From Pseudomonas hamedanensis (GTDB lineage Bacteria > Pseudomonadota > Gammaproteobacteria > Pseudomonadales > Pseudomonadaceae): 64,000 nt of DNA. A program made the position numbers and the translations under genes. Position 1 is the first letter of the stretch. The number at the start of each line of letters is the position of its first letter. This document shows positions 8,235 to 16,502 of this stretch, in pieces. The notes beneath the pieces are model-generated. The model was not told the DNA's origin. It saw only the letters and a program-made list of their open reading frames with translations, and ran no database searches. The stretch lies in the NCBI RefSeq assembly GCF_014268595.2, contig NZ_CP077091.1, positions 642,501 to 706,500 of the forward strand, written 5' to 3'.

Positions 8235-9968
8235 TCACGCCTGCACGGGAGACTCGGTCACTTCCACTTCACCCGACTGCGCCCATGCTTCGACCAACCG
8301 CGCCGGTGTGCCGCAAGCTTTGCGCTTGTACACGAAGTGGCGGCACTTTTCGGCGAACCCGTGGCGGTTAAAGCACATGTCCTGCTGCATCTGCCGCAAC
8401 TCGGCCTCGCGGCATTGGCGGATCAGCGCGTGATCAACCTGCGACTTGCGCTCACGCACCGCCGCGTACGTCGGGTCGCTCAGCACGCTGTTGGCCCGCT
8501 GCAGCAACCACAGTGCAAATTCGTCCGGGCAGCGCGGGCCGATTTCCTGAACCATGCCCAATTGCCAGGCCTCGCTGGCGCTCACCGGCAGACAGGCCTG
8601 GGTCAGTTGTTCGGCCATCGCCGGGCCGACCGCACGGGGCAGGCTGTAGGTCCAGAATTCCGAGCCGTACAGACCCATGCTCTTGTAGTGCGGGTTAAGC
8701 ACGATCCCGGCGCGGGCAAACACGATGTCGGCGGCCAGCGCAAGCATCACGCCACCGGCGCCGGCATTGCCCGTCACGCCGCTGACCACCAGTTGCCGGG
8801 CACTGAGCAGCTCCTCGCAGACATCGTCGATGGCCTGAATGTTCGCCCAGGCTTCAGCGCCCGGATCCTGTGCGGCCTGAATCACATTCAGGTGCACGCC
8901 GTTGGAAAAACTGCCACGGCCACCCTTGATCAGCAGCACTTGGGTGTCGCGGGCCTTGGCCCAACGCAGCGCAGCGACCATGCGCTGGCACTGCTCGGTG
9001 CTCATGGCGCCGTTATAGAACTCGAACGTCAGCTCGCCGACGTGTCCGCACTCGCGATACCGCAGCGGTTGATAGGCTTCGGTGCTGAACGCCTGAGTGG
9101 CAAACGCCGCGTCCAGCACCGGGACATCCGCCAACTGCCCGGCGAGCACATGCCGCGCCGGTTGCTTGAAGGTTTCTTCGCCGGGTTGCGGTTTGCGCCG
9201 CAGCGAGCCGATCCACAGGCTCTGATCGCCGGTCGCCACCAGCACCGCATCGTCACGCAACGCGAGCAGTTCGCCCGGCACGCCGCTGCGCGCGTCAAGG
9301 TGCGCATCAAACAGGTAATACTGACCGCCCGCCAGGCTGGCCAGCACGCCGGGCTGTCCGTCCGCCGCGTCGATGCAGCGTTTGATAAAGGTCGCGCAAT
9401 CGTGCCAGCTGAAGCTGCGATCGGCCTGTTTCATGTTCGCCTGCAAACGGCCGCGGACGTTCGGATCGGCATAGTCCAGTTCAACCGGCACATAGCCTTC
9501 GACGAATTTTTCAACCACTTCGCGAACGCACACCATCGCCGCGTCGCTGACCCGGCCGTTGTACAGCTCGGATTTGCGCAGGCCCGTCGGCAGATTGAAC
9601 TCACAGGTGGCCCACACCGGGCCGGCATCCATCTCTTCCACGGCTTGCAGAGCGGTAACGCCCCAGCGCGACAACTCGTGGGTAATCGCCCAGTCCAGCG
9701 CGCTGGCGCCACGGTCGCCGACGATGCCCGGGTGAATGATCACCACCGGCCGCTGGCGGTTGCGCCACAGTGCTTGCGGCACGCGGTCCTTGAGAAACGG
9801 GCAAATCACCAGATCGGCGCCGCTGTGTTCGATCTGTTCGCACACGGCGTCTTCGTCGGTAAACACCACGACGCTGGGGGAGTGCCCGGCCTGACGCAGC
9901 TCCAGCCAGGCACGCTGGGTCAAGCCGTTGAACGCAGAGGACAGCAGAATGATATTGAGTGCTCGCAT
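8235..9968 (-). CDS. HypX/HoxX-like formyltransferase-enoyl-CoA hydratase fusion protein
   Basis: A 577-residue protein with an N-terminal formyl-THF transferase-like domain (about 1-230; IIHPGIVGDRG carries the His-Pro-Gly loop of the folate site) and a C-terminal crotonase domain (about 270-530; LLIKGGRGSFSNGVHLN, VSGVTGNAGAGGVMLALAADIVFARAG gives the oxyanion-hole region). This layout is that of HypX/HoxX, which in aerobic [NiFe]-hydrogenase producers converts formyl-THF to the CO ligand of the active site. No hydrogenase or hyp gene is in this window, so an alternative role in formyl-group metabolism is possible. Good length for the family. Confidence 0.78.
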   Translation of the reverse strand: MRALNIILLSSAFNGLTQRAWLELRQAGHSPSVVVFTDEDAVCEQIEHSGADLVICPFLKDRVPQALWRNRQRPVVIIHPGIVGDRGASALDWAITHELSRWGVTALQAVEEMDAGPVWATCEFNLPTGLRKSELYNGRVSDAAMVCVREVVEKFVEGYVPVELDYADPNVRGRLQANMKQADRSFSWHDCATFIKRCIDAADGQPGVLASLAGGQYYLFDAHLDARSGVPGELLALRDDAVLVATGDQSLWIGSLRRKPQPGEETFKQPARHVLAGQLADVPVLDAAFATQAFSTEAYQPLRYRECGHVGELTFEFYNGAMSTEQCQRMVAALRWAKARDTQVLLIKGGRGSFSNGVHLNVIQAAQDPGAEAWANIQAIDDVCEELLSARQLVVSGVTGNAGAGGVMLALAADIVFARAGIVLNPHYKSMGLYGSEFWTYSLPRAVGPAMAEQLTQACLPVSASEAWQLGMVQEIGPRCPDEFALWLLQRANSVLSDPTYAAVRERKSQVDHALIRQCREAELRQMQQDMCFNRHGFAEKCRHFVYKRKACGTPARLVEAWAQSGEVEVTESPVQA

Positions 9969-10335
9969 GAGGCTTTCTTCCTTGAACGGGATCGGCCGCA
10001 GGCTCCCGGTGAGCCGTCCTTGGCCTTAGATGAGCGGGGAGAATAATCAGTGATTGCATGGCCACAGGTGACCGGGGTCAACGTTGTGTCAGACGAAGGC
10101 TTCAGTTCAGTCGCTGAATTTCCGTTTAAGTCCTACGCAAGCGTGACCGTTTCGATCAGATGAAGGGATATTTCTGACGACTCTTTCAGGTTGGTCGTCG
10201 GACGCTGGATCTATAGCATCAGCTCCAGACATTGAAGTCAGCGAGCGTACTGATCGCTCGGAGCCCGGACAAAGGATGGAATATGCGAATCCCACTGATT
10301 GAAAGCCATACCCCTGCTTACTCCCCACGCCATTA
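9969..10335. other. Intergenic region before the Xre-RES pair
   Basis: About 370 bp between the HypX-like start and the Xre operator. I see no convincing gene: a reading frame opening at 10283 with AAGGATGG upstream runs into the Xre gene and is treated as an alternative N-terminus. The stretch is somewhat lower in GC than its surroundings. It should hold the divergent promoters. Confidence 0.4.
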
Positions 10336-10356
10336 CTGGCGCGACGATCGCGCCAG
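10336..10356. promoter_or_regulatory. Perfect inverted repeat, probable Xre autoregulatory operator
   Basis: CTGGCGCGA-CGA-TCGCGCCAG is a perfect 9-bp inverted repeat with a 3-bp spacer. It ends 9 bp before the GGAGG Shine-Dalgarno of the antitoxin gene. Toxin-antitoxin operons of this class are repressed by their Xre antitoxin, so an operator is the natural reading. Confidence 0.55.
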
Positions 10357-10378
10357 ATGCCCCTCGGAGGCCGTCGCC

Positions 10379-10855
10379 ATGCCCACCGCCAAAGCGCCCC
10401 GGCTAACGGGATTGAAGAGGCTCGAAGGCAAGCCTCTGGAGTTGTTACTGCGCGGGCAGGACACGGGCGATGACCCGATGCTCATTCTCCGCTGCACGAG
10501 CGAAGGGTTTGAGCTGCACGACGTCGTCAACATGCTCGCCACCTGCGAACTCTATCAGCAAGGCGATCTGGTCAAGCGTATCACCGGCAAGTCTGTCAGA
10601 ACGGTGCGGCGCCTGCTCAAGGAAGCCATACCGGTGCGTCTGGACACGCAGCAAAGCATCATCGCCTACCAATACGCCTCGGCTCTGGAACTGGCCAATG
10701 AAGTGTTTGGACGTCAGGCGAAGGCCGAATCCTGGCTACAACAACGCTCGACCTACTTCTATGATCACGTGCCGCTCGATCTGGTTGGACATGCATTGGG
10801 ATTCAGGATGGTGGAGGAGTATCTGAACCAGATCAAATACGGGGTTTATCAATGA
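10379..10855 (+). CDS. Xre/MbcA/ParS-type antitoxin of a RES-Xre pair
   Basis: A 158-residue protein with an N-terminal helix-turn-helix region (about 45-85: VVNMLATCELYQQGDLVKRITGKSVRTVRR) and a C-terminal DUF2384 toxin-binding domain (ALELANEVFGRQAKAESWL, PLDLVGHALGFRMVEEYLNQIKYGVY). It should neutralise the RES toxin encoded immediately downstream, whose start overlaps this stop by 4 bp (ATGA). I chose ATG 10379 because of GGAGG at 10366-10370 and a palindromic operator just upstream. An in-frame ATG at 10283 with AAGGATGG would add 32 residues, but that would place the palindrome inside the gene. Confidence 0.85.
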   Translation: MPTAKAPRLTGLKRLEGKPLELLLRGQDTGDDPMLILRCTSEGFELHDVVNMLATCELYQQGDLVKRITGKSVRTVRRLLKEAIPVRLDTQQSIIAYQYASALELANEVFGRQAKAESWLQQRSTYFYDHVPLDLVGHALGFRMVEEYLNQIKYGVYQ

Positions 10856-11346
10856 ATCCCTTGCCGTGGGATGATCGCTGGTACGCCTGGCGACTGGATC
10901 GCGAGGTGTACAGCGATACCTGGAGCAGCGGCCTGGGTTCGAAACGGGACGGCGGCCGATGGAATACACCCGGACGCAGAGTCGTTTACGCGTCAGTCGA
11001 TCCATCCACGGCCATTTTGGAGGTGGCCGCCCATGGCAGTTTCGATGCGCTCGATCAGGAACCCTATGTGTTGACCTGTTTTGAAATCATCCATGAAGCC
11101 AGCGTCAGAATTGTCCAACCGGAAGACGTGCCCAATCCGCATTGGCTCAACCCGATAAGAGCGTCACCCAACCAGCGAAAGTTTGCCGACGCGTTGTTGG
11201 CTGAGCACCCATTCATACTGGTGCCCTCGGTGGCAACCAGACACTCCTGGAATCTGCTGGTGAGTTGCGACCTGGCGGAAGGTCAGTTCCGAATGGTTTC
11301 GCAAGAACGATTTGGACTGGACACGCGGTTATTGCAAGAGGTCTGA
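10852..11346 (+). CDS. RES domain toxin (NAD+-degrading)
   Basis: A 164-residue RES protein. The family's namesake residues are visible: Arg in YAWRLDR and GGRWN, Glu in STAILEVAAH, and Ser in TRHSWNLLV. RES toxins such as MbcT and P. putida Res degrade NAD+ by glycohydrolysis or phosphorolysis, stopping growth until the antitoxin is restored. It follows the Xre antitoxin with a 4-bp overlap, the standard order. Full-length, with no visible damage to key residues, so the pair is probably functional. Confidence 0.9.
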   Translation: MNPLPWDDRWYAWRLDREVYSDTWSSGLGSKRDGGRWNTPGRRVVYASVDPSTAILEVAAHGSFDALDQEPYVLTCFEIIHEASVRIVQPEDVPNPHWLNPIRASPNQRKFADALLAEHPFILVPSVATRHSWNLLVSCDLAEGQFRMVSQERFGLDTRLLQEV

Positions 11347-11404
11347 GCGTGCTTGAGCAAGCGGAGGGTGAAGCCGACTCTTCACTTTTTCGGCTGCTTA
11401 AATG

Positions 11405-11432
11405 ACAAATCCCGCCAATTGACGGGATTTGT
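11405..11432. terminator. Intrinsic terminator between convergent genes
   Basis: ACAAATCCCG and CGGGATTTGT form a 10-bp stem around an 8-nt loop. It sits between the RES toxin gene and the convergent SCP2 gene; the T run is short. Confidence 0.7.
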
Positions 11433-11448
11433 TTGACCAAGCGGCTTC

Positions 11449-11766
11449 TTACGAAGGGAACAGCTCAGACAGTTTCATCGACAGCATCATGTCGCCTTCA
11501 ACGCGCAGTTTGCCGCCCATGAAAGCCTGCATGCCGTCGGTTTCGCCGCTGACGATGTCTTTCAAGGTCTGGCTATCCAGCACCAGCGTGCAGTTGGCGT
11601 CCGGGTTTTCGCCTTCCTGGATGTCGCAGGTGCCATCCTTGACGATCAGCGCGTACTGCTTGTCTTCGTCGGTGATGTTGAAACCGAAGACCAGATCCAG
11701 ACCGGCAGCGGCGGCTGGGTTGAACTTGGCTTGCATTGCTTTTACGGCATCAGCTACGGAGGTCAT
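11449..11766 (-). CDS. SCP2 sterol-binding domain protein
   Basis: A 105-residue stand-alone SCP2 domain: VADAVKAMQAKFNP, DLVFGFNITDEDKQYALIV, CDIQEGENPDANCTLVLDSQTLKDIVSG and GGKLRVEGDMMLSMKLSELF. SCP2 domains bind lipids or acyl-CoA in a hydrophobic tunnel. The ATG at 11766 has AAAGGATCG upstream. The gene lies 63 bp downstream of the histidine phosphatase gene on the same strand, probably one transcript. Confidence 0.88.
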   Translation of the reverse strand: MTSVADAVKAMQAKFNPAAAAGLDLVFGFNITDEDKQYALIVKDGTCDIQEGENPDANCTLVLDSQTLKDIVSGETDGMQAFMGGKLRVEGDMMLSMKLSELFPS

Positions 11767-11829
11767 GGTTCGATCCTTTCTTGGTAATAGGAGCTGGGTG
11801 AATACAGCTAGGGTCACAGTAAGCCGGAC

Positions 11830-12540
11830 TCAGCGGAAAGTGATGAGTTCCGGGGCCTTCAGCAGTTGCAGGTGTGCGTGACTGTTGAAGGAAGCCAGAG
11901 CCACCTCGCGACCACGAAATTTCAGTTGGTTGAGCGAGGTGTTGACGATCTGCCAGTTCAGTTCAAAGGCCTGTCGGGCAGGCATTTGGGTAATGAGGTG
12001 GAGCAGGGCGGTGATGGTGCCGCCAGAGGTGAATACCGCGATGGTCTGGTTTTTTTGCGCCAGATCGAGGATGCGGTGCAGGCCGGCCTGAACCCGTTCG
12101 ACGAACCCCAGCCAGCTCTCCAGGCCAGGCGTGTCGTAGGTGCCAGCCAGCCAGCGTTCGACGATCAAGGCGAAGATGCGCTGGAACTCGCCACGGTTCT
12201 GGGCGGCGTTGCGCAGGATGTCGAGGGCTTCGGGCTCATCCGGCAGCATGGCCGGGAGCAGGGCGCGAATCACCGCGTCGGCATCGAATTCGTTGAACGC
12301 GGAGTCGGTTTCCAGGACCGGCACCGGCAGGCCTTTGGCGCTGAACTGTTCCAGAGCGCTGGTGGCGGTGTGTTGCTGACGGCGCAGGTCGCCAGCGAGG
12401 CAGCGATCGAAGCGGATCCCCAGCTCGGCAAGGTGCTGGCCGAGGATTTCTGCCTGCCGTACGCCGGTCGCCGACAGGACGTCATAATCGTCTGCACCGA
12501 AGGAGGCCTGGCCATGTCGAATCAAGTAAATGCTGCCCAC
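11830..12540 (-). CDS. Histidine phosphatase (phosphoglycerate mutase-like) family protein
   Basis: A 236-residue protein starting with the catalytic signature IYLIRHGQASFG (phospho-acceptor His in RHG) and carrying LAGDLRRQQHTATSAL, IVERWLAG and the second His region FTSGGTITALL, where the family more often has SHG. I chose the GTG at 12540 (MGSIYLIRHG). An in-frame codon at 12603 would add an unlikely His/Asp-rich extension. The substrate is unknown; many members are phosphoesterases. Same-strand neighbour of the SCP2 gene and divergent from sohB. Confidence 0.82.
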   Translation of the reverse strand: MGSIYLIRHGQASFGADDYDVLSATGVRQAEILGQHLAELGIRFDRCLAGDLRRQQHTATSALEQFSAKGLPVPVLETDSAFNEFDADAVIRALLPAMLPDEPEALDILRNAAQNRGEFQRIFALIVERWLAGTYDTPGLESWLGFVERVQAGLHRILDLAQKNQTIAVFTSGGTITALLHLITQMPARQAFELNWQIVNTSLNQLKFRGREVALASFNSHAHLQLLKAPELITFR

Positions 12541-12744
12541 GTCCGCGTCATCCCGGTACGTTGAAGGTTTGGCGAGGTTATGAGGATGGCGGTGAGCTGT
12601 CAATGAAAAAACATACGCTTGTTTGAAATGCCCGTTACAGGCCTGTTGCCAGAGGTTTCACGGCTGGCCGACCGGTCAGCGCATGGGTATGCTTGGACCA
12701 TCCCGCGTGTGTTTCACTTTCACGCATTGCTTTGAGGAGTCTCT

Positions 12745-13776
12745 GTGGATTTTTTCACCGAATACGCCAGTTTCCTGGCCAAGACCGTCACCTTGGTGAT
12801 TGCCATCCTGGTGGTGCTCGCCAGTTTTGCCGCGTTGCGCAGCAAGGGCCGGCGCAAGTCGGCGGGGCAGTTGCAGGTCAGCAAGCTCAACGATTTCTAC
12901 AAAGGCTTGCGCGAGCGCCTGGAGCAGACGTTGCTCGACAAGGACCAGCTCAAGGCCTTGCGCAAGGGCGAAGCGAAAACCGAGAAAAGCGAGAAGAAGC
13001 AGAAGAACAAACCTCAAACCCGGCCACGGGTCTTTGTGCTCGACTTCGATGGCGACATCAAAGCCTCGGCCACTGAAAGCCTGCGTCACGAAATCACCGC
13101 ATTGCTGACCCTGGCGACGCCGAAAGACGAAGTGGTCCTGCGCCTGGAAAGCGGCGGCGGAATGGTGCACAGCTATGGCCTGGCCTCCTCGCAACTGGCG
13201 CGGATCCGCGAGGCCGGCGTGCCGTTGACCGTGTGCATCGACAAAGTCGCAGCCAGCGGCGGCTACATGATGGCGTGCATCGGCGAGAAGATCATCAGCG
13301 CGCCGTTCGCCATCCTCGGTTCCATCGGCGTGGTTGCTCAGTTGCCCAACGTCAACCGCCTGCTGAAGAAACACGATATTGATTTCGAAGTGCTGACCGC
13401 CGGTGAATACAAACGCACCCTGACCGTGTTTGGCGAAAACACCGAAAAAGGCCGGGAGAAGTTTCAGGAAGACCTGGACATCACCCATCAGTTGTTCAAG
13501 AACTTCGTTGCCCGTTACCGTCCGCAACTGGCGATCGACGAAGTCGCCACGGGCGAAGTCTGGCTAGGCATTGCGGCGCTCGACAAGCAATTGGTGGACG
13601 AGCTCAAGACCAGTGATGAATATCTGGCCGACCGGGCGAAGAAAGCCGAGGTTTACCATCTGCATTACGCCGAGCGCAAAAGCCTGCAAGAACGTATCGG
13701 CATGGCTGCCAGCGGTTCGGTCGACCGCGTACTGCTGAACTGGTGGAGTCGCCTGACTCAACAACGCTTCTGGTAA
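12745..13776 (+). CDS. sohB: SohB-like inner membrane serine protease (S49 family)
   Basis: A 343-residue S49 peptidase. One N-terminal membrane segment (TVTLVIAILVVLASFAAL) is followed by a Lys/Glu-rich stretch and the protease domain from about residue 90. The nucleophile Ser lies in KVAASGGYMMA and the downstream region FAILGSIGVVAQLPNV is typical. Initiation is at GTG 12745 with TGAGGAGT just upstream. SohB acts on periplasmic or membrane proteins. It is followed by a strong palindromic terminator. Confidence 0.92.
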   Translation: MDFFTEYASFLAKTVTLVIAILVVLASFAALRSKGRRKSAGQLQVSKLNDFYKGLRERLEQTLLDKDQLKALRKGEAKTEKSEKKQKNKPQTRPRVFVLDFDGDIKASATESLRHEITALLTLATPKDEVVLRLESGGGMVHSYGLASSQLARIREAGVPLTVCIDKVAASGGYMMACIGEKIISAPFAILGSIGVVAQLPNVNRLLKKHDIDFEVLTAGEYKRTLTVFGENTEKGREKFQEDLDITHQLFKNFVARYRPQLAIDEVATGEVWLGIAALDKQLVDELKTSDEYLADRAKKAEVYHLHYAERKSLQERIGMAASGSVDRVLLNWWSRLTQQRFW

Positions 13777-13782
13777 ATCTCC

Positions 13783-13826
13783 AGACATAAAAAACGCCGG
13801 TCACATGACCGGCGTTTTTATGTCTG
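13783..13826. terminator. Extended palindromic bidirectional terminator
   Basis: AACGCCGGTCA / TGACCGGCGTT with a 2-nt loop is flanked by A and T runs, and the symmetry extends to AGACAT / ATGTCT. It separates convergent sohB and the DUF934 gene. Confidence 0.9.
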
Positions 13827-13843
13827 CAGCTTTAGCCGAAGGC

Positions 13844-14338
13844 CTAGCGGCGGCGGAACAGCGGCAATGGCTCGTCAGTGGCGGCCTGATAAGTCACCGA
13901 AAAGTCCTTGAGGCCTTCGAGGGCTTCGTAAGGGTCTTTGTCGGGACGCACGGCAAACGCATCGAAACCGCAGCGGCGCATGTAGAACAACTGATCACGC
14001 AGCACATCGCCGATTGCCCGCAGCTCGCCCTTGAACCCGTAACGATCACGCAGCAGACGCGCGTTGGAGTAGTTGCGACCGTCGGTGAACGCCGGGAAGT
14101 TCAGAGCGATGACTTGAAAGCAATTGACGTCTTCACCGATTTCCTCGGCTTCCTCGTCCGCATCCAACCACACGCCCAGACCGCCGTCACGGGCTTTCAG
14201 GGCATGGCCATGATCGCGCCACAGCGACAGCGGCACGATCAGGTCGTCGCAGTTGGAGATGCCGTCGAAGCTCGCGTCCTTTGGCAGCAGGTGCCAGGTT
14301 TCGTCGACGACTTCGTTGTTCTTAATGATTCGCTGCAT
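13844..14338 (-). CDS. DUF934 protein, partner of sulfite reductase
   Basis: A 164-residue DUF934 protein (DLIVPLSLWRDHGHAL, LGVWLDADEEAEEIG, VIALNFPAFTDGRNYSNARLLRDRYGF, VLRDQLFYMRRCGFDAFAV). The family is almost always found directly behind the cysI-type sulfite reductase gene, and here the start overlaps the upstream cysI stop by 17 bp. It is probably an accessory or electron-delivery factor of the reductase; the biochemical role is not established. The ATG at 14338 gives the conserved N-terminus MQRIIKNNEVV. Confidence 0.9.
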   Translation of the reverse strand: MQRIIKNNEVVDETWHLLPKDASFDGISNCDDLIVPLSLWRDHGHALKARDGGLGVWLDADEEAEEIGEDVNCFQVIALNFPAFTDGRNYSNARLLRDRYGFKGELRAIGDVLRDQLFYMRRCGFDAFAVRPDKDPYEALEGLKDFSVTYQAATDEPLPLFRRR

Positions 14339-15980
14339 AGACGCGTTCCTTGAAGAGGTCGATGCCAATACGCTGATAGGTGTCAATGAAGCGCTCGTCT
14401 TCGGTACGTTGTTCGACGTAGACGTCAATCAGCTTCGAAATGACATCCGGCATGGCTTCCTGAGCGAAGGACGGACCGAGGATCTTGCCCAGGCTGGCAT
14501 CGCGGCTGGCGCTGCCACCGAGGGACACCTGATAGAACTCCTCACCTTTCTTGTCCACCCCGAGGATACCGATGTGGCCGACATGGTGGTGGCCGCAGGC
14601 GTTCATGCAGCCAGAAATGTTCAGGTCCAGCTCGCCGATGTCGAACAGGTAGTCCAGATCGTCGAAGCGGCGCTGGATCGATTCGGCAATCGGGATCGAC
14701 TTGGCGTTGGCCAGCGAGCAGAAGTCACCGCCCGGGCAGCAGATGATGTCGGTCAGCAGGCCGATGTTCGGGGTCGCAAAACCTTGCTCGCGCAGCTCGC
14801 CCCACAGGGTGAACAACTGGCTCTGCTCGACGTCGGCCAGAATGATGTTCTGCTCGTGGGAGGTGCGCAGTTGCCCGAAGCTGTAGCGGTCGGCCAGATC
14901 GGCGACGGCATCAAGCTGTTTGTCGGTGATGTCGCCCGGCGCAACGCCGGTCGGTTTCAGCGACAGGGTCACGGCGACATAGCCCGGCTTCTTGTGCGCC
15001 AGGGTGTTGCGCGTACGCCAGCGGGCGAAGCCCGGGTGTTCTTTGTCGAGCTCGGCCAGTTGCGCGGTCTGGTTGTCGAGGACCTTGTAATCGGGGTCGA
15101 CGAAGTGCTTGGCGACACGCTGCAGTTCGGCTTCGGTCAGCGTGGTCTGGCCACCGCGCAGGTGCTCCATTTCCGCTTCGACTTTTTGCGCGAACACTTC
15201 CGGCGTGAGGGCTTTGACGAGGATCTTGATCCGCGCCTTGTATTTGTTGTCACGACGGCCGTAGCGGTTGTACACACGCAGAATGGCGTCGAGGTAGCTC
15301 AACAGGTCCTGCCACGGCAGAAACTCGTTGATGAACGCGCCCACGACCGGCGTACGTCCGAGGCCACCGCCGACCAGCACGCGGAAGCCCAACTCGCCAG
15401 CGGCGTTATAGACCGGTTCCAGACCGATGTCGTGGACTTCGATGGCGGCGCGGTCAGCGGTCGAACCGTTGACGGCGATCTTGAATTTACGCGGCAGGTA
15501 GGCGAATTCCGGGTGGAACGTCGTCCACTGGCGGACGATCTCGCACCATGGGCGCGGATCGATCACTTCGTCGGCGGCGACACCGGCGAACTGGTCGGTG
15601 GTGACGTTACGCAGGCAGTTGCCGCTGGTCTGGATCGCGTGCATCTGCACAGTCGCCAGCTCAGCCAGAATGTCCGGGATGTCTTCGACCGCCGGCCAGT
15701 TGAACTGCACGTTTTGCCGCGTACTGATGTGGGCGTAGCCCTTGTCGTAGTCGCGGGCAATCTTGGCCATCATGCGCACCTGACGCGAGGTCAGTTGGCC
15801 GTAAGGCACGGCCACGCGCAGCATCGGCGCAAAGCGCTGGATGTACAGGCCATTTTGCAGGCGCAGGGGGCGGAATTCTTCTTCGCTCAGTTCACCTGCC
15901 AGATAGCGTCGGGTCTGATCACGGAACTGCTTGACGCGGTCCTCGATGATCCGCTGATCGTACTCGTCGTATACGTACAT
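14322..15980 (-). CDS. cysI: Sulfite reductase, siroheme/4Fe-4S hemoprotein (nitrite/sulfite reductase family)
   Basis: A 552-residue enzyme reducing sulfite to sulfide in assimilatory sulfur metabolism. The N-terminal half has the ferredoxin-like siroheme-binding segment (YGQLTSRQVRMMAK, STRQNVQFNWP, SGNCLRNVTTDQFAGV). The [4Fe-4S]-siroheme ligands are in CCPGGDFC and CMNACGHHHVGHIG. Length and architecture match the single-subunit Pseudomonas form. It is coupled to the DUF934 gene. Assignment as sulfite rather than nitrite reductase rests on the DUF934 neighbour. Confidence 0.93.
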   Translation of the reverse strand: MYVYDEYDQRIIEDRVKQFRDQTRRYLAGELSEEEFRPLRLQNGLYIQRFAPMLRVAVPYGQLTSRQVRMMAKIARDYDKGYAHISTRQNVQFNWPAVEDIPDILAELATVQMHAIQTSGNCLRNVTTDQFAGVAADEVIDPRPWCEIVRQWTTFHPEFAYLPRKFKIAVNGSTADRAAIEVHDIGLEPVYNAAGELGFRVLVGGGLGRTPVVGAFINEFLPWQDLLSYLDAILRVYNRYGRRDNKYKARIKILVKALTPEVFAQKVEAEMEHLRGGQTTLTEAELQRVAKHFVDPDYKVLDNQTAQLAELDKEHPGFARWRTRNTLAHKKPGYVAVTLSLKPTGVAPGDITDKQLDAVADLADRYSFGQLRTSHEQNIILADVEQSQLFTLWGELREQGFATPNIGLLTDIICCPGGDFCSLANAKSIPIAESIQRRFDDLDYLFDIGELDLNISGCMNACGHHHVGHIGILGVDKKGEEFYQVSLGGSASRDASLGKILGPSFAQEAMPDVISKLIDVYVEQRTEDERFIDTYQRIGIDLFKERVYAANH

Positions 15981-16099
15981 ATAAGTCCTGTTCTCAGGCT
16001 TGGGCTACTCGGAAAACGCTGCGTTTTCGCTTGCTGGAGTCCGATTGTGCCTCTGCAATTCTGCGCGCACGGCCGCGCACTCCCTGACGGAGCCGGGGC

Positions 16100-16105
16100 A
16101 ATATA
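16100..16105 (-). promoter_or_regulatory. Possible -10 element of the cysI operon
   Basis: On the minus strand TATATT is followed about 120 nt later by the cysI start. Upstream of it is the AT-rich stretch TTTTGCGCATAACTGCAAAC but no good -35, which fits an activator-dependent (CysB-type) promoter. A second inverted repeat, TAACC-AGGAG-GGTTA, is at 16164-16178. Weak evidence. Confidence 0.35.
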
Positions 16106-16272
16106 CCCGTTTGCAGTTATGCGCAAAAGTGATGTTTGAGTATATGTAAAGAACCAAATCGCCTAACCAGGAGGGTTATTCGCTAATCCACATTTGTCGT
16201 GCGGACAATCATCGTCTTAACTGTGGACGAGTCTTTGTGCAATCACCGATAAAACCGATAAGAGGCGATGCA

Positions 16273-16386
16273 ATGAGCAACCCGACCAAAGCAAGGAAAA
16301 GTGATAGCAGCGTTGATGCATGGGCCATTTTGTTCCTGATCATTCTGGTGGTGGGAACCGCGGTGTTCTGGGTCAGCCATCAATAA
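16273..16386 (+). CDS. 37-residue single-pass membrane protein
   Basis: ATG 16273 is preceded by AGAGGCG and opens 37 codons to TAA. A short charged N-terminus (MSNPTKARKSDSSVD) is followed by one hydrophobic helix (WAILFLIILVVGTAVFWV) and ends SHQ. Too short for domain assignment, but the clear Shine-Dalgarno, membrane helix and position divergent from cysI make it a credible small protein. No function can be assigned. Confidence 0.55.
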   Translation: MSNPTKARKSDSSVDAWAILFLIILVVGTAVFWVSHQ

Positions 16387-16502
16387 ACGACCCATCCGGG
16401 TCTGCGCGCGACGATTGTCGGACAAAAACGGAATCAGGCGTCAATAGCCCTTGGTTCGATGGCTATAATGCGCGGCCATTTTTTCCGGGGCCCGGATGCT
16501 TC

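Noticed and set aside
8136..10046. Plus-strand 636-codon frame opposite the HypX-like gene
   Set aside because: Antisense shadow of a recognised protein; His/Arg/Gln-rich translation without motifs, typical of high-GC shadows.
10107..10328. Minus-strand 73-codon frame before the Xre-RES pair
   Set aside because: No Shine-Dalgarno, no recognisable motif, and it overlaps the likely promoter region.
14253..16139. Plus-strand 628-codon frame opposite cysI
   Set aside because: Shadow of cysI and the DUF934 gene; no domain and no ribosome site.
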